Assembly (NCBI GenBank): GCA_018333525.1
Contig: JAGXTF010000101.1
Span: forward strand, 1-64,000
Direction of reading: 5' to 3'
Length of the DNA: 64,000 nucleotides
From: Bacteroidota bacterium
GTDB taxonomy: Bacteria > Bacteroidota > Bacteroidia > NS11-12g > UBA955
The first letter of the stretch is position 1. The number at the start of each line of letters is the position of its first letter. A program made the position numbers and the translations under genes. Shown here one piece after another: positions 46,120 through 54,811 of the stretch. The notes under the pieces are model-generated. The model did no database searches and was not told the origin of the DNA. It was given only the letters and a program-made list of their open reading frames with translations.

Positions 46120-47475
46120 ATGGCCAAGACCAAAACCACATTTTTTTGCAGAAGCTGCGGCTACGAAAGTGCAAAATGGATAGGGCGCTGCCCCAGCTGT
46201 AATTCCTGGAATTCCTTTGTGGAAGAAGTAGTAGTGCAAAATAAAAACACTTCCTGGTCCAAGGGAAATCGAAAAGAAAAGGCCATGGTAGTAAATCTAA
46301 AAGAAATTACTTCCGAATCTGCACCCCGCTTACAATTGAGCGATGAGGAACTGAATCTGGTTCTTGGCGGTGGTGTGGTACCAGGTTCGGTGATACTCCT
46401 AGGCGGTGAACCGGGAATCGGTAAAAGTACTTTGTTGCTTCAAATTGCCGCTCAAAGCAATTATAAAGTAATGTACGCCAGCGGAGAGGAAAGTGCCGAA
46501 CAAATTAAACTCAGGGCAGACCGCATCGGGCATCTCCAAAGCCAGTGTTTGGTAGTTGCAGAAACCTTACTTGAAAATATTATGGAGGCAATGGATGAAC
46601 ATAAACCTGAAATTGTAATCATCGATTCCATTCAAACCATGCATAGTGACACTATTGACAATGCACCAGGCAGCATTGTTCAAATCAGGGAATGCACAGC
46701 CAAAATGTTGCAATATGCCAAGGAAAATAATGTACCGGTTTTTTTAATCGGCCACATCACCAAAGATGGCAGTATCGCAGGTCCAAAACTTCTGGAACAT
46801 ATGGTAGATACGGTTTTACAATTTGAAGGAGACAGACAATATACATACCGGGTATTGCGCAATTTAAAAAACCGCTTTGGCAGCACCAATGAAATGGGTA
46901 TTTACAGCATGAACAATACAGGGCTGGAGCCGGTTAAAAATCCCTCTGAGATATTGCTGGCGCAGCGTGAAGAACATTTGAGTGGTATTGCTGTGGGTTG
47001 TGCTATGGAAGGTTTGCGGCCTTTGTTACTCGAAATCCAATCGTTGGTGAGTACTGCAGTATATGGCACTCCTCAACGGTCCTCCACAGCTTTTGACTTG
47101 CGCAGATTAAACATGTTGCTCGCAGTTTTGGAAAAACGCTGTGGATTCAGGCTGGGCCAACAAGATGTTTTTGTAAATATTGCCGGTGGAATTCGTTTGG
47201 AAGATCCTGCCCTGGATTTGGCGGTGATGGCTGCAGTGATGAGCAGTTATCAAAACATTTCATTACCCCAAAAAACAGTTTTTGCCGCAGAAGTAGGATT
47301 AAGCGGAGAAATTCGGGCAGTTCAACGAGTAGATCAGCGAATTTCAGAAGCTCAAAAATTGGGCTTTGAAGAAATTGTAATCAGCAGATATAATAAAATT
47401 CCGGATAAAAAGTACAGCATTAAAATAAAGACATTTAGCAGAGTAGATGAAGTATTTAGCTGGATTTTCGGGTGA
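46120..47475 (+). CDS. radA: DNA repair protein RadA
   Basis: 451 residues from ATG 46120 (MAKTKTTFFC), the usual start; ATG 46105 is also possible. N-terminal zinc finger CRSCG...CPSC, RecA-like ATPase with GEPGIGKST, the KNRFGS motif and a Lon-like C-terminal domain. It helps branch migration during recombination. Confidence 0.95.
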   Translation: MAKTKTTFFCRSCGYESAKWIGRCPSCNSWNSFVEEVVVQNKNTSWSKGNRKEKAMVVNLKEITSESAPRLQLSDEELNLVLGGGVVPGSVILLGGEPGIGKSTLLLQIAAQSNYKVMYASGEESAEQIKLRADRIGHLQSQCLVVAETLLENIMEAMDEHKPEIVIIDSIQTMHSDTIDNAPGSIVQIRECTAKMLQYAKENNVPVFLIGHITKDGSIAGPKLLEHMVDTVLQFEGDRQYTYRVLRNLKNRFGSTNEMGIYSMNNTGLEPVKNPSEILLAQREEHLSGIAVGCAMEGLRPLLLEIQSLVSTAVYGTPQRSSTAFDLRRLNMLLAVLEKRCGFRLGQQDVFVNIAGGIRLEDPALDLAVMAAVMSSYQNISLPQKTVFAAEVGLSGEIRAVQRVDQRISEAQKLGFEEIVISRYNKIPDKKYSIKIKTFSRVDEVFSWIFG

Positions 47476-47506
47476 TATATTCTACTCTAATCAGTATATT
47501 TGATTT

Positions 47507-48049
47507 ATGAATAAATCATTTTGGATACTCGCAATTTTGCCGGGATTGTTTTCTTGTTCCAATAAAAAACAGATTACTACAACTCCCAAAATGGATTTTT
47601 TCTGTACACAATTTTCCCAAAACGATACTATTCCGGATTCTTTAAGTTGCAAGGCTGGCTTAGCAATGAAGACACCGGATTTAAAATGGAAAAATGCACC
47701 AAAAGATATTCAATCCTGGGCAGTAATTATGGATGATATAGATGCAATACCAGTTGCGGGACATATTTGGACACATTGGGTAGTTTATAATATTCCCGCA
47801 GATAAAATGGAAATCGGACAGAACAATTATCCCGTTGGAAGTTTATTGGGTCAGAATAGTTCAGGTAAAAACGAATATCAGGGACCTTGCCCGCCTTCCG
47901 GGCAATTGCACCATTACACTTTTAGATTATATGCATTAAATGCAACCTCAGGTTTGAGTACATCCGGTGCTACAGCTGCGCAATTGCGGGAATCCATGAA
48001 GGGTAAAGTTATAGACAGTCTGGTGTTGACCGGGGTGTTCCAACAGTAA
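47507..48049 (+). CDS. PEBP-like (YbhB/YbcL) lipoprotein
   Basis: 180 residues. Lipoprotein signal LAILPGLFSC. Phosphatidylethanolamine-binding fold with VIMDDIDAIPVAGHIWTHWV and GPCPPSGQLHHYTFRLYALN. Bacterial members have no agreed function. Its last 41 bp overlap the convergent crtB. Confidence 0.88.
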   Translation: MNKSFWILAILPGLFSCSNKKQITTTPKMDFFCTQFSQNDTIPDSLSCKAGLAMKTPDLKWKNAPKDIQSWAVIMDDIDAIPVAGHIWTHWVVYNIPADKMEIGQNNYPVGSLLGQNSSGKNEYQGPCPPSGQLHHYTFRLYALNATSGLSTSGATAAQLRESMKGKVIDSLVLTGVFQQ

Positions 48050-48899
48050 TTTTCCTTAATTGAAGTTGTTTTAACTTCTCCCCAATCATACTTTTAAAAA
48101 CAAGAAATATTTTTTGACCGTTGGATATTCTGATTCTGGATTGAAGAATTTCTTTCACAGTAGTTTTTTCAATTTTCTCCAGCAATTTTAAATAATAAAT
48201 GTAGGCCGTGTAAACGCCAAGCCTGCACCCCTCTGGCAATTGCACAATTCCTTCATATGCATGTGCAAAATCTTTTTTGATATCTTTAATAATTTCCAGT
48301 TTATGAGTTTCCGTAAAATTTTCGAAACGAATTGAAGGAAAATATACCCTGCCCCTTTCCGTAAAATCGCTTTTCATATCTCTTAAAAAATTCACTTTTT
48401 GAAATGCAGCTCCCAGGCTTCTGGCATGCGGTTTCAAATCGGCATATAACTTTTCATTTCCCTTGCAAAATACTTTCAAACACATTAGCCCGACTACCTC
48501 TGCACTACCATAAATATATTGTTTGTAGCTGTTCTCATTGTGGGTATTTACATCCAGATCTTCAGACATACTTTCAAAGAATGGGTCAATTTCCCTTGGT
48601 CCTATGCCAAATTGGTTCGCAGCCAGTTGAAATGCATGTAAAACCGGATTTGTACTTAATTTATTTTGAAGGGCCTGATAAGTATGATTGCGAAATTCCT
48701 GTAACATTTTAACCTGGTCTGCCTGAAAAAATGTGTCTACAATTTCATCTGCCACACGTACAAATCCATAAATTGCGAAAACGGCATCCCCGCATTCGGT
48801 GCTAAGTAGGCGAATTCCTGCTGAAAAACTGGTGCTATAATTTAATGCCAGTTTTTTACTCATTTGTATGGCAGTTTTATCAAACAATTGCATGCTCAT
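48009..48899 (-). CDS. crtB: Phytoene synthase
   Basis: 296 residues. Joins two geranylgeranyl diphosphates to phytoene. The two Asp motifs are DEIVD (51-55) and DMKSD in NFLRDMKSDF; VYFPS follows. Overlaps crtI by 20 bp and the convergent PEBP gene by 41 bp. Last gene of crtZ-crtI-crtB. Confidence 0.93.
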   Translation of the reverse strand: MSMQLFDKTAIQMSKKLALNYSTSFSAGIRLLSTECGDAVFAIYGFVRVADEIVDTFFQADQVKMLQEFRNHTYQALQNKLSTNPVLHAFQLAANQFGIGPREIDPFFESMSEDLDVNTHNENSYKQYIYGSAEVVGLMCLKVFCKGNEKLYADLKPHARSLGAAFQKVNFLRDMKSDFTERGRVYFPSIRFENFTETHKLEIIKDIKKDFAHAYEGIVQLPEGCRLGVYTAYIYYLKLLEKIEKTTVKEILQSRIRISNGQKIFLVFKSMIGEKLKQLQLRKITVGTPRSTPDCL

Positions 48900-50367
48900 G
48901 TTTTATCCTTTCAGTAATTAATCCAGACCCAATAACCACAATAGGCAAACCTGTTCCGGGGTGCGTGCTGGCTCCCACATAATATAAATTTGCGAATTGC
49001 TCGTCTTTATTTGCAGGTCTTAATCCCCCAACCTGCTTAATCCCATGGGCCAACCCCAGACCACTGCCTCTGTACAGATTGAACATGCCTTCCCAATCCT
49101 TTGGCGTATATAAAGTTTCTGAAACAATATTGCTTTGAATATCATATCCAACCCGTCTTCCTAAATCCCTGATAATTTCTGTTTTTAAATTTTCCGCATC
49201 TGACCAATCTGGTTTGGTACGCAAATCAGGAACAGGACAAAGAATAAAAAGATTCTCATGACCTTCCGGGGCGCAATTGCTATTGCTTTTACTCGCTACA
49301 TTTACATAATAATAAGGGCGCTCCGGTGCTGTATTGCTCTTAAAAATGGTATCCGCATATTTTCTAAAATTGCTTCCCAAAAAATAATTGTGATGTCCCA
49401 GATTTTCAATTTTACCCTTTACACCCAGATATATGGTGAATGGTGCCAGGGTCCATTCCATTGCATCCAATTTGGCTGCAGAGAATTTTTTTCTACCAAG
49501 TATCCTTCCGCGGAATGAGGCAGCATCCGAATTGGAAACGTAAATATCCGCGGTCCATTGTTTTCCATTGCTGTCCTGAAAATATTTAATTTCATTTCCA
49601 TCAAAACCACAGGAAACTATCTCTGTGTTATAATGTATTTTCACCCCCCTTTTTCCCAAAAGTGGAAGCATGGTTTCGACAATTTTATACATTCCACCCT
49701 TTACGTTCCAGTACCCGTCATGCTTCAGTTCTGTATAATTAAGCAAGCTGTAAACCGCCGGAGTATTGAAAGGCGTTGCGCCTAAGAAAAATGCAACCAG
49801 TGAAAAAATAATTTTCACTTCTTCGCTTTCAAAGTGCCGCCCCAATTCTTTCCAAAATGATCGAAATACCAAAGGAAGGTGCTTTTTAGGCACTTTGGTC
49901 ATCTGCAAAAAATAATTTAAAATACTATTAAAATTCTTCTTTACAATTCGGTATTCCGTATCGTAAAAAACTTGTGCGGCGCGGGTTAAATATGTATTTA
50001 ATTTTTCCTCAAAATTGTGTTCCAGACCTTCAAATTCCTTTGCAAGAAGTTTGCTGTCTTTATAAATTTTAAAGGGCTTGTCCCTGCCTTCTATATGCAC
50101 ATAATACAAGGGATCCAATTCCTGAATTTCAAAAGGCACTTCCTCTCCAACAGATTGAAACAACTCCCTGAATTCATAGCTCATGCTAAAAAAAGATGGG
50201 CCTGTATCAAAAGAAAAACCATCCTTTTCCAACAGATTTAATCTGCCTCCGGCACGGTGATGTTTTTCTATTATTTCCACTTCATAACCCAAAGATGAAA
50301 GTCTAAGTGCTGAACTCAATGCGCCCAGTCCGGAACCTATGACCAATACCTTTTTACCCACGACCAA
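48880..50367 (-). CDS. crtI: Phytoene desaturase
   Basis: 495 residues. FAD-dependent conversion of phytoene toward lycopene. N-terminal FAD loop VIGSGLGALSSALRL, AGGRL, DTGPS, and a C-terminal HPGTGLPIVV. Overlaps crtZ by 14 bp and crtB by 20 bp. Confidence 0.94.
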   Translation of the reverse strand: MVVGKKVLVIGSGLGALSSALRLSSLGYEVEIIEKHHRAGGRLNLLEKDGFSFDTGPSFFSMSYEFRELFQSVGEEVPFEIQELDPLYYVHIEGRDKPFKIYKDSKLLAKEFEGLEHNFEEKLNTYLTRAAQVFYDTEYRIVKKNFNSILNYFLQMTKVPKKHLPLVFRSFWKELGRHFESEEVKIIFSLVAFFLGATPFNTPAVYSLLNYTELKHDGYWNVKGGMYKIVETMLPLLGKRGVKIHYNTEIVSCGFDGNEIKYFQDSNGKQWTADIYVSNSDAASFRGRILGRKKFSAAKLDAMEWTLAPFTIYLGVKGKIENLGHHNYFLGSNFRKYADTIFKSNTAPERPYYYVNVASKSNSNCAPEGHENLFILCPVPDLRTKPDWSDAENLKTEIIRDLGRRVGYDIQSNIVSETLYTPKDWEGMFNLYRGSGLGLAHGIKQVGGLRPANKDEQFANLYYVGASTHPGTGLPIVVIGSGLITERIKHEHAIV

Positions 50368-50827
50368 ATTGCTTTCTGAATTTTTTGCTCACAAATAAAA
50401 ACCCGAATGCCTCAGCTCCTTTTTTCTGATGGTAGGAATGGTGCAAATAATGGGTTCTGCGCATGGCCCGGAAATAAGAAAACTCTGTTTTTTTAAACCA
50501 GGAAATTCTCTGATGTACAAAAACATCATGTACCAAAAAATACGCAATTCCATAAAATGCAATTCCCAAACCGGCAAAAAACATCCAATTGAAACCGGAA
50601 TGGTAACCTGCAGAAATCAGTAAAAATGAAGGAATTGCAAAAACAAATACAAAGAGATCGTTCTTTTCAAACACCCCATTTCGTGCGGTATGGTGGCTTT
50701 TATGCCAAATCCACATAAATCCGTGCATGATATATTTATGCGTAAACCAGGCTACCCCTTCCATGAAAAAGAAGAAGAAAGCTAGAACCAATACATGTAT
50801 CAAAATCAGCATACAGGCAACTAACAT
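50354..50827 (-). CDS. crtZ: Beta-carotene hydroxylase
   Basis: 157 residues. Membrane di-iron hydroxylase with four His boxes: HKYIMH, HKSHH, HDVFVHQR and HYLHHSYH. Adds 3-hydroxyl groups to beta-ionone rings, as in zeaxanthin. No lycopene cyclase (crtY) or crtE is in the window, so the ring and precursor genes must lie elsewhere. First gene of the operon. Confidence 0.93.
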   Translation of the reverse strand: MLVACMLILIHVLVLAFFFFFMEGVAWFTHKYIMHGFMWIWHKSHHTARNGVFEKNDLFVFVFAIPSFLLISAGYHSGFNWMFFAGLGIAFYGIAYFLVHDVFVHQRISWFKKTEFSYFRAMRRTHYLHHSYHQKKGAEAFGFLFVSKKFRKQFGRG

Positions 50828-51000
50828 GAAAGCTTTTCAAATGTTAGGGCATTTGCAAGTTGTTTAACTTTTATTCACACAAAACCCAACAATTGCATCT
50901 GCCAGAAATAGGGTTATCCACGTCAGATTTGCCATCCATTTTCTATGGAATACCTGAACGTACGATGCCAATGGCAAATTGGATTTAACTTGCGAACGAA

Positions 51001-52014
51001 ATGATTGAAAAGAACATTTCGTTAAAATCATCAAACACCTTTGGTTTTGATATACAGGCAGATTTATATGCGGAAATCCGGGATATAAACACCCTGCTGT
51101 CTATCTGGAAAACGAACCTTCTAGTGCAGAGCAGCCCCCTGATTTTGGGCGGAGGCAGCAATATTCTTTTCACAGACAATTACCATGGCCTGGTTTTGCG
51201 AAATTCTTTATTGGGAAAATCAGTGATTCAAGATGCCGGCGATGCGGTTATTGTGGAACTGGCAGGTGGAGAGAATTGGCATCAAAGTGTTTTATGGGCT
51301 ATTGAACAGGGATTTGGCGGAATTGAGAATTTAAGTCTGATACCCGGAAGTGTGGGGGCTGCGCCCATACAAAATATTGGTGCCTATGGGGTAGAGTTGG
51401 AACAGGTATTTCATCAATTGCATGCATTTGATTTTTGGGAAGGAAAAATGGTTGTACTCCATCATTCAGAATGCCGGTTTGGATATCGCGACAGCCTTTT
51501 CAAAAGAGAGGGCAAAGGCAGGTATTTTATTACCTCAGTGGAATTAAAACTTCACAGAAACCATGTACCCAATTTATCCTATGGAGATATTCCAAAAACC
51601 CTGGAAACCATGGGGATTCAAAATCCGGGAATTTCAGATGTAAGTCGTGCGGTAATTCAAATCCGGCAAAGCAAATTACCGGATCCTGCAGTGATTGGAA
51701 ATTGCGGTAGTTTTTTTAAAAATCCTGTAGTTCCAGTTTCCAAATATGAGGAGTTAAAAGTTTCATACCCGGAGATTCGTTCTTTTCCTGTAAATACAGA
51801 AGTGGTTAAAATTCCTGCAGCCTGGCTGATTGAAAGTTGCAATTGGAAAGGTTTCCGGCGCGGCGACGCGGGTGTGCATGAAAAACAGGCGCTGGTACTG
51901 GTAAATTATGGAAATGCAAAGGGGAACGAAATTCGATCGCTAGCATTTGAAATTCAGGAAAGCGTAAACCAACGTTTTGGTATAGAATTGGAAATGGAAG
52001 TAAACATCCGATGA
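51001..52014 (+). CDS. murB: UDP-N-acetylenolpyruvoylglucosamine reductase
   Basis: 337 residues, the E. coli-type (type I) enzyme. Second step of peptidoglycan precursor synthesis. FAD-binding LILGGGSNILF and IPGSVGAAPIQNIGAYG; the catalytic Ser is in GNCGSFFKNPV. ATG start; nothing clear in the upstream 173-bp gap shared with crtZ. Confidence 0.95.
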   Translation: MIEKNISLKSSNTFGFDIQADLYAEIRDINTLLSIWKTNLLVQSSPLILGGGSNILFTDNYHGLVLRNSLLGKSVIQDAGDAVIVELAGGENWHQSVLWAIEQGFGGIENLSLIPGSVGAAPIQNIGAYGVELEQVFHQLHAFDFWEGKMVVLHHSECRFGYRDSLFKREGKGRYFITSVELKLHRNHVPNLSYGDIPKTLETMGIQNPGISDVSRAVIQIRQSKLPDPAVIGNCGSFFKNPVVPVSKYEELKVSYPEIRSFPVNTEVVKIPAAWLIESCNWKGFRRGDAGVHEKQALVLVNYGNAKGNEIRSLAFEIQESVNQRFGIELEMEVNIR

Positions 52015-52027
52015 TGGAATGAAATAA

Positions 52028-52169
52028 GTTGATTTTGTGTGCCTTTCTGTTTTCTTTACATGTGTTAGCAAGCCGGGCGAAACAAGAACAGGAATCTGAA
52101 GGAATAATTTTGACGAATAAATTGGCCCATTTCCTAGGAATAAAACCCACATTCTCCACGAAGTATTAA
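52028..52169 (+). CDS. Possible small secreted peptide
   Basis: 46 codons plus stop from TTG. It starts with a short signal-like stretch (ILCAFLFSLHVLASRA), followed by about 30 polar residues ending in TFSTKY. It lies between murB and the T9SS gene, and its stop overlaps the promoter element of the latter. Support is weak: there is no ATG and no known family. Confidence 0.25.
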
Positions 52170-52174
52170 ATTTG
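52167..52174 (+). promoter_or_regulatory. -7 promoter element six bases before ATG 52181
   Basis: TAAATTTG fits TAnnTTTG; the expected mRNA start is at or beside the ATG. Confidence 0.55.
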
Positions 52175-52180
52175 TAGCAC

Positions 52181-54061
52181 ATGCGACAAAAGCTCACTAT
52201 CTGTTTTTGGAGTTTCCTATTTGCCATTCCCGCATTTGCACAGATTACACCTGTAGAATATGAAAAACAAGATCATGCATCTCCCTTGTGGTTTGTATTT
52301 GATCCGGCATCCGTTGCAAAAGAGTGGGTGATGACCGTGCCGGGTGAAATGCCAGAACCGGGTGCGATGAGCGAGAAAAACCGCAGGCTGGTGGACGCAG
52401 AACGCGCCAAAAGAATGCGCCCTCAGGTGAATACCAGAGGCAACTATTCCGGAAAACCAACAGATAAAGACTTCCTGAAACCGGAAGTATTAAATGAATA
52501 CAATGGCGGTGGTGGTGATGGTACCCCCAATGACAATCACATTGCTGTAGGCAATGATGGAAAATTTATTAATGTAATGAACACAGTAATTCGTGTGCAT
52601 GATGAAACTGGTGTTATTAAAAGAGTTTGGTCTTTGGAGAATTTCGTAAATCCACCAAATCAGAAAATTGACCCTATGCCAACCCTGACCAGAATCTACG
52701 ACCCGCGTGTAATTTATGATCCAAATCGGGACAGGTATGTGATTTTGTTCATGCATGGCACTACGGATAAAACCAGTTTTATAGTAGCCGGTTTTAGCAG
52801 CACTTCCAATCCTTTGGATCCCTGGTTTGTATATAAAATACCCGGCAAGCCAACCAAGGACAGCATTTGGAGCGATTATCCAATTATTGCACATAACAGT
52901 GAAGACATATTTTTTACTGTAAATCTTATTGGCAATGGCGCTACATGGGAAGAAGGTTTTACCGAGGCCGTTATTTGGCAATTGCGCAAAAACGACGGAT
53001 TTAAAGGGGATACGCTGCACAAAACAGTTTATACCGGAATTAAATATGAGGGTGTTGCACTTCGCAGTATTTGTTCTGTACAAAACGGACCCAGACCGGA
53101 AGGCACAGACAATTATTTTGTAAATGTGAAACCTATTGACCTCGTCAATGATACTGTATTTTTATTGCGGGTAACCAATACTCAGGAAAGTGGCATTGCC
53201 ACACTGGAAATGCAACATATGCGCAGCAATCTGAAATACGGATTTCCTCCAAGCGCCTTACAACCGGATACTGCATTTAAATTACGCACCAATGATTGCC
53301 GGGCATTGTCGGCTATACGCACCGGGAATACGGTACAATTCATGCAAAATTCCGTGAATTTTAAAACCTATCAGGCACATCTCACGCACCAAACTATTTT
53401 TAATATAGACAGCGATCCGTTTATACGCGGCAATATGATTGAAGACGATTCCCTGGACATGGGATATCCGGCAATAGCATCGGCAGGTGGTGATGCAAAA
53501 GACAACAGCAGTATAATTACTTTTGTATATAGCAGTCCATGGCATTTTCCAGGTACCGCAGTGATTTACCGAAATCGTTATGGTGAATATTCTTCCATTA
53601 AAAAAATAAAAAAAGGTACTTCATTAATTTATTATAATTATATCGATACCGGTGAACAGCGTTGGGGAGATTATGAAGGTATCCAGCAGAAATACAATGA
53701 GCCCGGAGTCTTTTTTCTGGTAGGCTCTTATGGCAGCAATAAATTCATGAATGCATGGGTAGCCAGAGTAAAGATTACCGATAGTATTTACGACGATCAG
53801 ATTCCGGAAATTCGCGTATTTCCTATACCTGCACAAAAAGATTTATTTACAGAAATAAATACAACCAGAGAAGGAATTTATACATTGGAATTATGGAATT
53901 ACAATGGACAAAAAGTAAAGGATAAACCATCTATTTTTTTAAATGCAGGAAGCAATTTATTGCGCATAGATCCCAATTCCCTTGCGGCCGGAACTTATGT
54001 TTTACATGTTAAGGATGCAGAAGGAAAAATACTACTTAAAAAACCGGTAATTTTACTTTGA
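52181..54061 (+). CDS. Large T9SS-exported protein of unknown function
   Basis: 626 residues. Signal LTICFWSFLFAIPAFAQ, a ~500-residue beta-rich body that I do not recognise (GGGGDGTPNDNHIAVGNDGKF; YDPRVIYDPNRDRYVILFMHG), and a C-terminal T9SS domain (IRVFPIPAQKDLFTEI ... AGTYVLHVKDAEGK). The NDNHIAVG...YDPRVIYD pattern resembles secreted propeller-like proteins. Stop overlaps truB as TTGA. Confidence 0.78.
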   Translation: MRQKLTICFWSFLFAIPAFAQITPVEYEKQDHASPLWFVFDPASVAKEWVMTVPGEMPEPGAMSEKNRRLVDAERAKRMRPQVNTRGNYSGKPTDKDFLKPEVLNEYNGGGGDGTPNDNHIAVGNDGKFINVMNTVIRVHDETGVIKRVWSLENFVNPPNQKIDPMPTLTRIYDPRVIYDPNRDRYVILFMHGTTDKTSFIVAGFSSTSNPLDPWFVYKIPGKPTKDSIWSDYPIIAHNSEDIFFTVNLIGNGATWEEGFTEAVIWQLRKNDGFKGDTLHKTVYTGIKYEGVALRSICSVQNGPRPEGTDNYFVNVKPIDLVNDTVFLLRVTNTQESGIATLEMQHMRSNLKYGFPPSALQPDTAFKLRTNDCRALSAIRTGNTVQFMQNSVNFKTYQAHLTHQTIFNIDSDPFIRGNMIEDDSLDMGYPAIASAGGDAKDNSSIITFVYSSPWHFPGTAVIYRNRYGEYSSIKKIKKGTSLIYYNYIDTGEQRWGDYEGIQQKYNEPGVFFLVGSYGSNKFMNAWVARVKITDSIYDDQIPEIRVFPIPAQKDLFTEINTTREGIYTLELWNYNGQKVKDKPSIFLNAGSNLLRIDPNSLAAGTYVLHVKDAEGKILLKKPVILL

Positions 54062-54735
54062 ATCAGGAGTCTGCGCCGGGAGAAATAATTTTAATTGATA
54101 AACCACTTGGATGGACCTCTTTTCAGGCGGTAAAAAAAGTAAAATGGATTTTAGGAGCCAAAAAATGTGGACATGCCGGAACTTTGGATCCCTTGGCTAC
54201 TGGTTTGTTGATTTTGTGTACTGAAAAATGCACCAAAAAAATCAATGAAATACAGGATGCCGAAAAAGAGTACACCGGAACCATCGTTTTAGGTGCAATT
54301 ACACCGAGTTATGACTTGGAAACGGAACCTGAGGAAAAACGCGCAACAACTGAAATTACACTCGATAAAATAGAAGCGCTATTACCAGAATTTCGCGGAG
54401 AAATCATGCAGGCACCTCCCCTTTTTTCAGCCATAAAAGTGGAGGGGAAAAGGGCATATAAACTTGCCAGGCAAGGCGTAGATCACAAACTGGAAAAGCG
54501 GATGGTAACCATTCGCGAATTGGAAATTATTTCTTTTGAAAATCCGGTTTTAAAATTTCGGGTTACTTGCAGCAAAGGCACTTATATACGCAGCCTGGCT
54601 CATGACATCGGCCAAAGACTCGGCTGTGGCGGATATCTGAGTGAATTGCGCAGAACCAGAATCGGAGATTATATGGTTGAAAATGCTGTTTTACCAACTG
54701 AAGTTAAAAAACCACTTCTGTCAGGCAACGAATAA
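54058..54735 (+). CDS. truB: tRNA pseudouridine-55 synthase
   Basis: 225 residues. Makes pseudouridine 55 in tRNA. IDKPLGWTSFQAV, GHAGTLDPLATGLL (catalytic Asp), and the CSKGTYIRSLAHD block. Shorter than the E. coli enzyme because the C-terminal PUA part is reduced, as in other Bacteroidota. Starts at TTG inside the upstream stop. Confidence 0.94.
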   Translation: MNQESAPGEIILIDKPLGWTSFQAVKKVKWILGAKKCGHAGTLDPLATGLLILCTEKCTKKINEIQDAEKEYTGTIVLGAITPSYDLETEPEEKRATTEITLDKIEALLPEFRGEIMQAPPLFSAIKVEGKRAYKLARQGVDHKLEKRMVTIRELEIISFENPVLKFRVTCSKGTYIRSLAHDIGQRLGCGGYLSELRRTRIGDYMVENAVLPTEVKKPLLSGNE

Positions 54736-54797
54736 CCTTTGAAAATCGTTTTTATATCATAATTGGTTCCAAAAAACGATTTTGGGCCGGTTTTTGT

Positions 54798-54805
54798 TAT
54801 TTTTG
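54798..54805 (+). promoter_or_regulatory. -7 promoter element six bases before ATG 54812
   Basis: TATTTTTG fits TAnnTTTG. It predicts an mRNA that begins at or next to the start codon of the TlpA-like gene. Confidence 0.6.
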
Positions 54806-54811
54806 AAACAC

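Noticed and set aside
52490-53083. 197-codon minus-strand frame inside the T9SS gene
   Set aside because: Shadow of the well-supported plus-strand gene; no recognisable domain.
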